Below, piece after piece: positions 35,501-46,587 of a stretch of DNA of 64,000 bases. The position numbers were made by a program, and so were the translations under genes. The number at the start of each line of letters is the position of its first letter. Position 1 is the first letter of the stretch. The stretch is from Isoetes taiwanensis (Eukaryota > Streptophyta > Lycopodiopsida > Isoetales > Isoetaceae), in the NCBI GenBank assembly GCA_021234155.1, contig JAJEKV010000018.1, positions 12,437,654 to 12,501,653 of the forward strand. The letters run 5' to 3'. The notes below the pieces were generated by a model that was not told where the DNA came from, ran no database searches, and was given only the letters and a program-made list of their open reading frames with translations.

Positions 35501-35694
35501 GAGTAGAATGGGTGCCGTCAGTATGTGGAGCACCAATATTAGCCGATGCAATAGCATTTGTGGAATGTGTCGTTGTAAGTCGACTAGAAGTGCCTGATCA
35601 TTGGATCGTGTATGCTGAGGTTCGTGAAGGAAATGTTTCAAAGCCCGAAGGTCGGACGGCATCTCACCACCGCAAGGCGGGTGATTATTACTGA
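32512..35694 (+). pseudogene. Chloroplast flavodiiron protein (FLV), 3' half only, with frameshifted middle exons
   Basis: FLV proteins carry a diiron beta-lactamase-like domain, a flavodoxin domain and a C-terminal flavin-reductase domain. They pass electrons from photosystem I to oxygen. The first exon (from 32512) has YRFYYDCLMKPNSRSV, the end of the diiron domain. The linker (KYETWSKKVLEKQLASVAV, LYVSDYGF) is broken by at least three small indels at 32720-32870. The next exon (from 33139, ALARGLTKANVE) has lost one base before MIDLNL and is broken again before its end. The later exons are clean: 34106-34236 (AESYGGDDEPVDTLL), 34464-34656 (EEAGTDLGQLLSKKK; ARVSGGLYVVTA), 35181-35249 (ASFKPLGISIAVAKDRAIES), 35322-35409 (DNFVLNCLEEGNY) and 35486-35694 (ending ASHHRKAGDYY then TGA), all phase-consistent. 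The N-terminal exons are absent. FLVA versus FLVB cannot be decided. Pseudogene is favoured; assembly indels are the alternative. Confidence 0.8.
33932..34030 (+). repeat. Tandem duplication, about 47 bp x 2, in an FLV intron
   Basis: GTTAAGTTTCTGGTCATAGG and TAGTTAGGTTTCTTATGAAC then ATTATGAA appear twice back to back with no visible difference until the end of the second unit. A recent intronic duplication. Confidence 0.9.
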
Positions 35695-36410
35695 AACTTA
35701 CGTGAAGAATGTAAAGATGTACATGAACTCGTATTTAGATTTTAAGACACACTCATGCTCATGCTCCAGCCTGGCAAAAACTACAAAATACCCATATAAA
35801 ATAATATAAAATACCCTTATGTTTTGAGGACTTGAATTTTGTTTAGTTCATAGGATGCCCTTGGTCAACATATATTCTCTTGTATGAATTGAGATATCAT
35901 GAAATACCCTCTACTTTTTCATAGTTTACCCTTGTACAAATTCAGGTATCACGAAATGCCATCTAATTTCTTGTATTTTATGATAAGTCCTTATGCAACG
36001 AATCATGTTCTGATCACATATTTTTGGGGAAAATGATCACGCCTTTTGGAGAAGCAACTACTGCTATTTGCATTTCCTCAAAAAATGCAATAGCCGCGTT
36101 TTATCGGAGTATTGATTTGGCTCAACAATTTGCATCTATGATTTAGACAACAATTTGCTTCAGCAATATGGGCAGCGATTTGTCTCAGCAATTTGGAGCA
36201 GAAATAATTTGCCTTCGATTTGGAACAGCAATTTGTCTCAATGATTTGCTTTAGGAATTTGCCACAATGGCTTTGGTTTCAGAGTTTGCTTGAAAGAAGT
36301 CTCAAGGGCATTTGATGGAAACTTAAGGGCATTTGCGAAATTCATGTAAATCTGAAGGGCATTTGAACAACTTCAGAAATACAACATATTTTGTATGTTG
36401 ACCAAGGGCA
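35695..36410 (+). repeat. Degenerate low-complexity tract (GCAATTTG / GGGCATTT units)
   Basis: 36110-36260 holds many imperfect copies of CAGCAATTTG-type units. 36290-36370 holds repeated AAGGGCATTTG. 35820-36000 holds diverged copies of a unit containing TATCATGAAAT/TATCACGAAAT. The same kind of text resumes after the inserted element at 37375, so this is one tract interrupted by an insertion. Confidence 0.55.
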
Positions 36411-37374
36411 TCCTACGAAATTATGACAGTTCATCCATTAACTCAACTACCGGAGGTTAGAGGGTGAATCTTGACACTTATGCATGGTATGATTCTCGCC
36501 CGCTAGCTTATGACATGGCAAATCTTTCAAAACAAAATTTCATTATCTCGATGGGACGTGAATCTATTTGGCAAAAAAGATTGCTAGTACCGCCATTGGT
36601 TGCTCCAGAGGATATTGAAGGGTGCATGTGGGTTTCCTCACCAGTGAGTGTTCACGAGCATAGGTTGTGAACTCTATGTATAGGTCGCTTGTCAATAGTG
36701 ATATCATTCCGATCACTAAGTAAGGTCTCTTCCTTCACCTCCAAATTGAGAAGTATGGACTTCAGGGCTTGGGATAAACTACTCCATCCTAAGGCGTGCT
36801 TTGGTGGCAAGATTGTAGATGCCCCGCAAGGAACGTAGTTTGTCCACGTATTTGACCCTTGAAAGCAGCAAGTAATCTCCCCGCCCATCGGCAAAAGGCA
36901 AAGGACTTAGACCATTGAGTACATTGTTTCTTTTATGTTCATCTCCCACCGCTTGGTCTTGGTCGCTTTTTCATATGTGACATCGACAAGTCGCTAGTGT
37001 TTCTCGCTATTTTATCCTGACATGTCAAATAAGTTATGGAGCCAAGCATTTCATTTAGCATCGTGGATGGTTGTTGTGGTCCATCCAAGCCGCTAAGACT
37101 GTATCTTTCGTGGTTTGATATTCTCCCGCTGTCCTCCGGTGATCTACGCCAGAATCGCTAAGGCATACCATTGTTTTGCCCCTACCAGTTTACGCTGATA
37201 CTTGAGTCCTATTTGAGTGTCCTGCCTTATGCATAGGGCGGTGGTTCTACTCAAAGGATCATGATTATCCTCCCAGACCCATTCCTCGCCTCATTTGTAT
37301 TTTGCTTTTGGCTTGGAGTTTCAATAAAGTTTGTCGTTCTTCAAAAAAAAAAAAAAAATCCTACGAAATTATGA
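36411..37374 (+). mobile_element. Poly(A)-tailed retroelement with 16 bp target-site duplication
   Basis: TCCTACGAAATTATGA occurs at 36411-36426 and again at 37359-37374. Between them lies about 930 bases ending in TTCAATAAAGTTTGTCGTTC, TTC and a run of 16 A. A long duplication plus a 3' poly(A) is the signature of target-primed reverse transcription (LINE machinery). The body has only short ORFs (36464-36670, 68 codons), so it is a truncated LINE or a non-autonomous copy. Its GTTTGTCGTTCTTC(A)n end resembles GATTGTCGTTCTT(A)n at 61.18 kb, suggesting one family. Confidence 0.8.
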
Positions 37375-38520
37375 AAACTCAGGGGCATGTCATGAAATTT
37401 GTCGAAATATAAAGGTATTTTCTAGTTTTCTCTAGATTTTAAGACAGGCTCATGCTTATATATAGGGTATATAAAAACAAGAGAAAATTACCTAAATGCC
37501 TCTATATTTTGCATATTTTACCAAAATAGCCCTTGTATTTCAATTATTTCCTTAAATGCCCCTCAAATATATTGTTTTTTATCAAAACCCTAAACCTTAA
37601 ATAACAAAAAAACTTTAACAGAAAATTGATTATCAAAACACACATTTTGAACCAAATGAAGTGCATCATTTTGAAAACATTCCCTATAAAATCTCATGCT
37701 AGTGGTGCACGACCACTATAATGATTATGCCAGACCTCTTAGCAAATCTTATATCGTAATGGGCTCTTTTATGGGCCACCATCCTCATTGCAAATGCATC
37801 TCTTCTTTGGACACCTTGGTTGGCGATGAACAACTGGCGATATTGTAACATCTTCATTCCCTTCATCATTAGAACCAAGAACCACCAAATAAATCACACC
37901 TCTATAGGTGTTCAATAAGAAGGCAAATTATATGCATGATGGGCAATATCTTAGACACAACCTCGTTTCTACAATATTGTAGTTATTGCACGAGCACAAG
38001 GTAATCCAATGCGTCGCCTGAGGCATGTGCATGTACGTGCCTCTAGATCCATTACACGAGGCTCATTGCCACCAATGACTTTGAAGATTGCCTCGCTTGT
38101 CCTGATAATGGAATTTCAACATGAAAAAAGAAGAGACGCATTCACATTGAGGATGGTAGTAGTCGTGCACTTCTAGTACGAGATTTTACAGGGAATGTTT
38201 TCAAAAGGATGCACTTCTATTAGTTCAAAATGTTTGTTCTGATAATCAATTTTCTTGAAAAGGCATCCTCTAGGTTTTTCCTTATTCATTTTTGTGAAGC
38301 GGGGGCATTTTAGTAAATTTTAATATATTTGATAGTTGTTTTGGTAATTTCATAAATTTTTTTTTTTTTTTTGGGGAGGGCATTTAGGTAAATACGCTAT
38401 CATATAGTGGTATTTTATTGAGCCAAGGGCGTTTAGAAAAATGAAATGGCTGAAATCAAAACGCTATTTTTGTAAAATACGCCAAAAATATAGGGGCATT
38501 TAAGTAATTTTCCCGAAAAA
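37375..38520. repeat. Continuation of the degenerate tract, AT-rich
   Basis: Non-coding, with recurring GGCATTTAGGTAAAT / TAAATGCCCCT strings on both strands (37490-37570, 38330-38520) and a T run at 38359-38370. The facing orientation of these strings at about 37.5 and 38.4 kb hints at a degenerate inverted-repeat element of roughly 1 kb. Confidence 0.4.
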
Positions 38521-40270
38521 CAACTCTCATATTTGAACATTTAAAGCCAAACTTGAACACTTTTGTATGCAATTTGTATTAAATATGTACAAAAACATCT
38601 GTAAAGTTCACGCTTGCATAAAGTATGGGAACAAAATGTGAACCCTTTCGAATATAGCAGGACCAAAACACCTTGAAAGCTGATACTAAAAAGAAAACAA
38701 TATTGTCTCACAAAAAAAAAAACCATCTAGGAAACAATAAGAAACGTAGAATGAAATAGACATCACACAATTTCATACTCCTGCTTGAGCAAAAACTGGT
38801 GGACATTTGCTAATGATGTGCCACTAAGAATTGCTCTTATATAAGTGGAAAATTGCATCCTACTTAAAAAAAAATGGGGTCAACTTTTGTTGAAATATAA
38901 AGCCTAGAACCACATTTTTATGCATTCTTGCAGGCTATTTTTTTTCAAAACTATTATCATTTCTTGTCGATTGTGAATGCCATAATATAGATATGATGGA
39001 TATTGGCTACATTATGGCAATAGTTGTCCGACACATTATGGCATTGTTAGATCTGTTGGATGTTGGCTACATTATGGCAATTGTTAGATCTTTGCACAAA
39101 TAGAGAATTGCAAAAATTCTGCTAGAAACACCATGATATTAACTCCATTACGACCATCTGCATTAGTCTATCACCCTAAATAGAGGCCCTACGCGGACCC
39201 TATTGGGGGTTGGCTGACTATATGAAGACCTAAAAGATATGCAAGCAACATTTGAAACATGGGTTTGGATGGCATACGCAATGGCATCGAAAGTTTCTCT
39301 CCATTTGCCCCTCCTATGTGCACTTTATGGAAAGACTAGAAGACATGAGCATCACTACAATCTTTAAATACATATGAGAGGGCCACTCCTCAGACTCTGT
39401 AATCTCCCTAGGTCCGATGAGGTAGGAACAGGGTTGCCCCTACATATGTAGTATAAAAGCTCTCTAGGTAATTAGAGGAAAGGGGATCACTCTCACCATA
39501 CTTAACCTCACCAAGGATAGATGCATCCACTATAGAAAGTGTCGAACTCATCTCAGCTAGCTGACTGTTACATCAACTCTGTTATGGGACCTTTGTTTGA
39601 AATTGACTCCAAAGTTCCCTTTAGAAAGAATACATCCTCCTTATCCAACCCAGTAGGTACCCAGCATCTATAGCCAGGTATGCTACTACATTAGCTTCTA
39701 GATCTATATCCACCTTTCCCATGGAAGAGGTTCATACATCCTATGTAACATTGCATAAAGACAATAATAAGACTCACCCTGAGACTAAAATAACCTATTG
39801 CTAAGTATGCATCTTCTATCTTTGGTCAGGAGGAGATCTTATCTAGAGATCTGAGAGGGATCTTGATGCGGCACAAGCTATGGTCTAGTATAACTCATCC
39901 TAACAAACTCAAATATGCACTATAAATAGTCATTCAGGATGGCCTTGGATCAATCCTTCAATATGTAGTGCCTTCATGTCTCTAAGCTGGTAGAACTTGC
40001 TATCTAAAGGTCTGTTTTGTCCTTTGAATTCTCTCCCTTCTCTATAGTTGCAAAGCATGCAAGATTTAGATAAAGGAGCACGAAATATTGATCTCTTAGA
40101 GTTTTAGCCTCCAAAATGGTTCCTTCTTGGGATTTTCCCCTATTAATAGGTTTAGATTTAGGGTTAGGTTAAAGTTAGTTAAGTTGGGGTCCAACTTTCG
40201 TGTGTATATGGGTCTCACATGGTTCCCAACACTATATTATATTAGAAATGTCATAATTCACATGTAAGGC
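38521..40270. other. Unassigned AT-rich sequence
   Basis: No ORF above 61 codons. A duplicated string GGCTACATTATGGCAAT recurs at 39004 and 39065 (about 60 bp period). Nothing else recognised. Confidence 0.4.
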
Positions 40271-40560
40271 TTTGAGAGAACCACGTGCCAAATTTTGTTA
40301 CATATACTACTTTTATTGCAAGGTACGGAGGCTGAATGATGCGCAACAAATGTTTAACCAAATATGCATAAGTGGAGTTGCTCCCAATGTACTGGCTTAT
40401 AGCACCATTATCAATGGCTTCTATAAAGCAAGAAAAATAGAATATAAAATGTCCCAAGAGATGAAGCAAAGAATATTTCTCCTGATATTATTACATACTA
40501 TTCTGTTATTGATGATTTGTGCTCGAACAGAGCTCCTCATCAGAAGAGACGTCTAGGGAA
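40271..40560 (+). pseudogene. Pentatricopeptide-repeat (PPR) gene fragment
   Basis: After a possible AG acceptor at 40321, the frame reads VRRLNDAQQMFNQICISGVA then PNVLAYSTIINGFYKARKIE, a typical PPR motif (P-N-V-x-x-Y-S-x-I-I-N-G-F-Y-K-A). A shortened MSQEMKQR follows. In the next frame, NISPDIITYYSVIDDLC gives a second motif start. The repeat between is too short and the frame changes, so this is a broken piece of a P-class PPR gene, a family that acts in organellar RNA processing. No neighbouring PPR exons are seen. Confidence 0.7.
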
Positions 40561-41039
40561 AAAAAGGGATTAATTAAGAAGAAAAATTAACTTTATAACC
40601 CTGCTAACGTGTTGATGGGTAATTTGAAGGCCTGGTTAGTGTGCGCCACCAAGTGGTTGCTAGATGGGAATCTACAAATTTTGGCAAAAAGATGAAATTT
40701 TTGGGCAATTTTTTACTAATTTAGCTTATGAATAGCTTAACTCTTACTCTAGAAGTTGCTACTTATCATAATTAGAGTTTCTCTTGGTATTTTTTGAATG
40801 GGAGAGCTTTTTCTATCATGTCTAACTAGGTCTTGTCAGTCTCTTTTATATGGAATATGGTCATGGCTTGGTTTTACCACCCTTATACAATAAACCTATT
40901 GTACTATAGGCCATTTAGCCAATGCACTTGGGATCAATCCAAATCACTAGATCATTAGATATTGGTGTTTACCTACTTTGTCCTTAATTTCCATAATTAA
41001 TGAATAATAAGAAACCTCAGTCTCCCTACAAAGGAAGAA
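40561..41039. other. Unassigned sequence
   Basis: AT-rich, no feature recognised. Confidence 0.4.
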
Positions 41040-41560
41040 AAATAGAACTAAATAAGAATTGAATTGAATTAATTTGATTTTTATCGTCCACGGAGACTAA
41101 TTGGCCTATGGGACCCAAACAAAGAATACAACAAACAAATTACTTCTAGGATTAAAAACCCGAAAGGTTTTTAAGGGAAAAACTTTTGGCAGTAATAGAT
41201 ATGCTAAGAGATTGTACAATGATACACTATGATACATTTAATCTCACTGTCGTGTTTGAGGACATAAATGAGTGCATGCATCCAAGATGTCTTGGAGAAA
41301 AGATCCTTACAAACCCATTCAATCCGTGTCCAACAGTGCATGAAGCGACTGGTTAGGTGAAATCAACTCAGCATAGCGGGCTCAAATGTGATTGAATGTT
41401 GGACATTGCTGCAATGTGTCACATTCATCTTCAATGGCACCCTGCTGGCAACACTGACAGAGACTTTCTTCGCGTTCCTCTCGAGCCCATCTACCTATCT
41501 CAATTCACAGGCGATGTGCACCTGTGCGACGCTATCAATCTACGCTTTTTTCAGTGACAA
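41040..41560 (-). mobile_element. LINE 3' end, minus strand, with AATTG-type tail
   Basis: On the minus strand, 41546-41400 aligns base for base with the LINE at 54.00-54.14 kb (the segment encoding the Cys-His cluster), but with stops. Further down, TATTACTGCCAAAAGTTTTT, CCCTTAAAAACCTTTCGGGT, then GGGTCCCATAGGCCAATTAG and GTGGACGATAAAAA (41160-41075) match the 3' UTR of that LINE. The tail is an imperfect TTAATTCAATTC run (41070-41045). Confidence 0.75.
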
Positions 41561-41844
41561 ATTTGTACATAAGTAGCGTTGTGGAGCTCGTGTAAGCATG
41601 GGGTTGACCTGGAGCTGGTAATGTGTTTTAACCTGAGCTGGTAGGTACATCAGTGAAACCTATAGTAGAGCTCACTTATAGAACATGTACATTTGACTGC
41701 CCAGATTTACAAGCACCATCTCTTATAAATGATGACTAAGTTTTCCCAATGGAAGTGCCAAAGATCATCTTCGTGATCCTTCTGAAGTGCCCTCTTTTAG
41801 AGCAATGCTGATATTTCTTTAAGCCATATATATATATATATATT
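41561..41844. other. Unassigned sequence with short (TA)n
   Basis: A (TA)n microsatellite lies at 41827-41842; no gene. Confidence 0.5.
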
Positions 41845-42299
41845 TTAAATGAACAATTGGAGAGTAAGTGCTTGAAGGCTTCGGAAGTGGTAGCATCCCC
41901 TACATACCCAGTTGCATTTGCATCTATCATTACAAGTGGGGATAAACACTACAATATTGGTTGATAGAAGGATGCTGCCTCTCCCCCATAAAATTCTCTT
42001 GTTGCTGTGAAATGGAGGAAAACTGCAGCTGGGGCAATTCCTTTCACTAAAACAGTATATTGGTATCTGCAAGATACAATACCAAGCATCTCCACCAAAC
42101 TGATCATATAGAGGAGGAAAATTGTTATAACTTGGAGGTAGATATATTATTGGACCACTATCATTATATAAAAAAGAGAAATTCATAAGGGATTTGGCAT
42201 ACAGAGCAGTCCCTCGAATCTACTCTGACATGATCTGTAATCTTGCCTTTTAGATCTTACAGATTCTCTGCCTCAACCTGGCTCTAATACCCATTGACA
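41845..42299 (-). mobile_element. Possible truncated LTR-retroelement leader: primer-binding-site-like motif plus coding scrap
   Basis: Minus strand: 42292-42278 reads GGTATTAGAGCCAGG, close to the plant initiator-Met-tRNA primer-binding site (GGTATCAGAGCCATG), and is directly preceded by ATGTCA, compatible with the CA end of an LTR. Downstream (42186-41845) is a 113-codon ORF with no clear domain. No LTR boundary or pol gene could be set. Confidence 0.35.
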
Positions 42300-43915
42300 T
42301 AAACTTTTAAATAATCACAAATACTGGAAAGAAAGTAAACAACAAAAGTGGATCCAGTATTTAAGATCGCTCGTCCATCCAACCGGGCTCAATAGCAAGA
42401 AGTCTCTATCTTGCCTTCACAACAAGGAATATAAATTCATGGTCCCTGGATTAAGATTCTGGAATAAGACTAGAGTACTAGTTTGGGCTAGACAAGAACA
42501 TTGCTCTTAGAGAATTGAATGACTGGCTTTTTGATAGCCTGGATGGCTCCAGCTCTCGGATGGCTAGAATGTGTCGAAAAGTGCATGTTGGTGCTAGGGA
42601 TCCAAAACTGGGCCCATCTGCACTTTTTTCTTTCTTTAGGTCACTTTAATTTTTAACGGACTTAGGTTCTGTTGAATGAAGTTGTCGGTATAGTGTAGTA
42701 GAACTCGAGCTCAAAATGGTGGAGTAGGTTGAGGGCATCTTAGAATTGGTCGGGGTCGGACTATAGCTGGAGGTCGAGCTATAGCTGGAGATAACAATAG
42801 CTAGTCGGACCATAGCTAGAGGGAACGCTGGAGGAATAGTGGCAGCAGAACAAGAACAAGACGACGAGGATGAGGATCCACAGCAAGTTCCTTTTGTTTA
42901 AAACTGAAATTCTATGAAATGGGAAAGCATGCCGGACTTGGGCATCTCAACATACATGCCTCTATGTTTTCTATGCCTTCTCTGCTGCAATATTTTCTCG
43001 GCTTTCTCTGCTGTTACGTTTTCTCTGCTATAAACTATGTTTCAAGCAAATGACAGCATTTCCAAGTATAAACAAGTTCTTTATGAAATCTATTGGGCTC
43101 TTTAGAAGGTCATTCTACTTAATCGACTTGTCATCTTTTTAAATTTTGAAAGTTGTTGCTAGTTGAATCTAGATAATATTGGCGGGTTAATATACTATGT
43201 CCCTTCAAAATTCAAATGCAACCCAATGTGCCCCGTGGAAGGTGACTGATAGGACTATCTGTTTCAAATATTGAAAATTGAGATACAACTCTGAAGCTCC
43301 TACTGAAGCACGTGAATCTACCAAATATTTTACTTTTAAATGTCCAGATATTATTGATCAAAGCATTTGCGCAAGCAGCTTGTATCCCACTTCTTCAAAA
43401 GGGAAATTTTCTCTTTCTTTTCTTTACTTTATTCTGTCAGCACTGATATAAAGAGTGTGATTATTTTCGGTTAGCATTGATACATGGAAGGCATCTAGGC
43501 TGAATCAATAATAAGCTATGTGCATAAAATAGTGATTGACATTATTTGTTCAAGGGTTAACTCGTTGCAGCTCCAACTGCTAGAATAGAATAGAAAGTGT
43601 GCCAAATATCTCTAGCCATGGTATTTCTGAGTTTTTCTACATGACATTAGGCATCAGAAGTCGAAACTAAAAAAAAAAAAAAAAAAATTTGAACTTGTAA
43701 TCAATATTCTAAAGGATAATCATTCAAATTTTAGGCTGATAGTACCAAATGTCCCGTTTCTAAGTCATACACAATCACCATAATCATCCTTCCTTGAGAA
43801 AGGACATTGTAATCAATGTAGAATAACAAGTGCTTGATAGATCATTTAAATGTTAGTATGTATGGAATATGGAATAGTTATAAATTCAAAGCTTTAAACA
43901 GAGACTAATTTAAAT
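42300..43915. other. Unassigned sequence
   Basis: Includes a small tandem of GTCGGACTATAGCTGGAG / GTCGAGCTATAGCTGGAG (about 42747-42805) and a run of about 21 A (43667-43687). The A run could be a retroelement tail, but no target duplication is seen. Confidence 0.4.
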
Positions 43916-43917
43916 AG

Positions 43918-44190
43918 CTAAACCAATGTTAATATAATACATGCCATCAAGAATTGACTGATAAATTGAAATTTTGAAGAATCAACCTGCATTTGCCATA
44001 TGAATATGTCGTAAACGGCCCCAGAAGCCAATATGGTTATCTTGAGTGTAGATGCCACATCCTTAACCTTAACCTTCCTGATAAAGTTTTTGCTTTTATT
44101 AAGAAAAGACTTCTGGGGCAAGCTCATGTTAGGTCGCAATATGCAAGCAATAGGTCTTGAATCGAGAAAGTAGCTTAGTAACTTGGGCAA
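43918..44190 (-). other. Unassigned 90-codon ORF
   Basis: The frame reads SKNFIRKVKVKDVASTLKI then ASGAVYDIFIWQMQ, and the CAG|GTTGAT following could be a splice donor. It has the look of an exon but belongs to no family I recognise. Confidence 0.2.
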
Positions 44191-44583
44191 TGTGAATCAT
44201 ATTATGACTTCAGAGGGCAGTTCGTATATCTAGTTTAGGATCTAGTTTAACAGAGCAAGCTTTTATATAAAGTCCAAGAGCTTCTCTTATGTTATAGTTT
44301 TGGATCGTTTTCTCTTTGAAATGCAGAACTAGTTAAGCCTCTTATGATTGCCTGTCAGATTTGAACTTTAGATCTTGCATGTTGGTGGTTGAAGTCGTGG
44401 GGCTTCTAATGCTTGGATTACTACAAGGGATTGTATGCCAGATGATGTTCAGGGTCCAGATCTACATCTTGGTGAACAGATTAGCATTAAAATTTATATG
44501 CCTTTAGTTGTCTGCATGGTAAATTTGCATGGTCTTCGCATTGGATCATACACCAAACTTTAGTGTTTTTACTGCCATATGGA

Positions 44584-46000
44584 TCAGAAGCATAAACAAC
44601 TTAAAAACAAAAGGAATCTACTTAAAACAAAGATAAACTTGTATCGTCCGCGGAAACCCAATAGAGTTATGGGACCCATACAAGAAAAGGGGGCGAAAGA
44701 CCAAATAGCAAAGAAAGCAAAAGCCCAAACAAAACCAAAGGGCAGAAACCCAAAGAAAACAAAGGGCCAAGACCCAGTACAAACAAACAGGATGAACATC
44801 ATGGATGCTAAGGATACTAGTGCTATTGAAATGTTCTAGACATAACCTATCCACAGGTTGGAAGGCCAGTGGTCTAGAATAATTGCTGCTCCTCCTCGAT
44901 AAACTGCCCATTTCTTAGCTGGCGCGCTTCCCTTACTCTACAGAGTACGTCCCTGCGTTTGCACAACTATATTATAGAAAGATCCTCTTGCACCGAGAAT
45001 GCAGTCCCCTTTAGGTGGTGCCATGCTGAAGAATATGGAAGCGAATGTGACGAGGCCGATTAGGGTATGTTGCTTCCACCCGAGCAGCACTCACAATTTC
45101 TGTGGCAGGAACGTGCATTGTCTCCATAAAAAGTTTCATAGCTACATCCCGGTCTATCTGTCCTTCTGCATCCGTCTCTATAACCCCTATCATACACAAA
45201 TCAAAGGTCGGTATATCAGTCGTAGAGGCATCCTGTGATGAAGACGCCTGGGAGCTAGCAGAAACCCTGTGTGGTGGCAAGGCAGACTGTGAGACCTGAA
45301 TCTTTGCATCAATACAATGTCTGGCCTCAGTCTAAATCTTTGCATGAACACAATATGTTGCCTCAGTCTGTGTAGAGATTTTAGCGATATCTTCACAGCA
45401 GAGGCGGGCTCAGGGTGAGATGTCTGTACTGAAGCATATAAAGCATCTGCATTCTCCCCACCCTGATTTACTGAATGTGGCATGAAGTCCTTCAGCAACT
45501 GCATTAACTATGTCCAACGCTCCACACAAATAGTGAGAGATGTGGCCACATTTCCTCATTCAGAATAAATAGCATGTAGATGATTCCAGAGTGGAGGCAG
45601 GAAACAGTGAGCTTGCAAGGCGAGGGTGCTGTTAAACCCAATTCTAAGGGGCTGATGTGGCCCAAATAGAGAGGAAGGCAAACTGACTGGAGTAGTTGGT
45701 GTCTGGCCATGAAGCTGGGCCCGAGATCGGGAGTCCGAAGGATGTAGTGGAGGCTGTGGGAGCAAGGGCTGCACAATTGGCCGTGGTTTTGCCCTGGCCA
45801 TTCACACTCCAAAGTGCCGGTTATTGGGTGTCCTACGGCTCATGGTGTGCAGAGGTCAAATGCGGGGGTGCAGAGGAAATTAGGATACCAGGATTGGTGG
45901 CAGATGGTTGATACTGAAGAAGAAGGGGTTGTTGCAGAGAAATTTGTGCTAGAGCCAACCAAGGCTAGATCTGATTGATGAGCCCCTACTGGAACTGGAA
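44584..46000 (-). mobile_element. Internally deleted LINE on the minus strand (ORF1 remnant joined to 3' end)
   Basis: Minus strand. A Pro-rich start (45801-45556) and a second piece (45280-45011) reading TFDLCMIGVIETDAEGQ then AARVEATYPNRPRHIRF look like LINE ORF1. Immediately downstream (44911-44840) the frame reads SNYSRPLAFQPVDRLCLEHF, equivalent to SNYSRSMAFQSLDWLCLDNF just before the Cys-His cluster of the LINE at 53.9 kb. The 3' UTR follows, with GGGTCCCATAACTCTATTGG and GTTTCCGCGGACGATACAAG (44684-44640). The whole reverse transcriptase is missing. A 37 bp tandem duplication (45301-45373, ATCTTTGCAT...CCTCAGTCT twice) sits within the ORF1 part. Confidence 0.65.
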
Positions 46001-46587
46001 CCTAGGTGAGGCTGGACCAATTAGAGCCAGAGCGTCAAACTGAACAAAAACTCAAATCTACTTGTAAAACGTGATGGCAAGAGGCCCTGCCGACCCTCTG
46101 AGTTGTGTTAGATGCAAGGCATGAGCAGTGCTGAAGCCCTCAGGGCCTGATTGGTGCCGAACATGGTTGATGCTGGAGCTCACGGGGCTGAATCCGGCTG
46201 CCTTAGGCTAGGCGGTGGCGCCTTCACCACTGCCCTAGTTATCCTTATTCTATCTTTTTACTAGAGTGCTGAAGCCATGATTAAATTTAGCCCGAGAAGC
46301 CTATTTAAATTCAGAGAGACTAGAAAAGCAACATGCTTATTAGTCAGGTGGCACAAGAATGCTTAAAACAACCTCCTATTGTCAAATTCTTTCTGTTTTA
46401 ACATATTTCAGTAAGTTTTTTAAGACCTTAGTGATTCTTCAACCCGAACATTATCAAGTCCGCAAAATAGCTCAAGAAATAAACCCACAGATGGGATATG
46501 ACTAGTATCTTTTATCTTAGTATATATACCATTTCCAAGTGGATTTTTTAAACTTTTAGCAAGTTTTTCAAACGTGGATATGGACAT
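46001..46587. other. Unassigned sequence
   Basis: Possible 5' end of the minus-strand LINE in its first part, then AT-rich text. No ORF above 70 codons. Confidence 0.4.

Noticed and set aside
32512-35694. Intact FLV gene
   Set aside because: Frame changes at about 32720-32870, before MIDLNL in the exon from 33139, and near 33280 cannot be removed with GT-AG introns that preserve the family motifs.
36110-36260. CRISPR-like or satellite array of CAGCAATTTG units
   Set aside because: Units are irregular in length and sequence with no unique spacers; a degenerate low-complexity tract in a plant genome.
41388-41576. 62-codon plus-strand ORF
   Set aside because: Antisense shadow of the LINE Cys-His region; the same shadow appears at 53914-54153.
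43667-43687. Poly(A) tail of a retroelement
   Set aside because: No target duplication or recognisable 3' end nearby; left as a plain A run.
44579-44839. Lys-rich 86-codon plus-strand ORF
   Set aside because: It is the antisense of the T-rich LINE 3' UTR on the minus strand.
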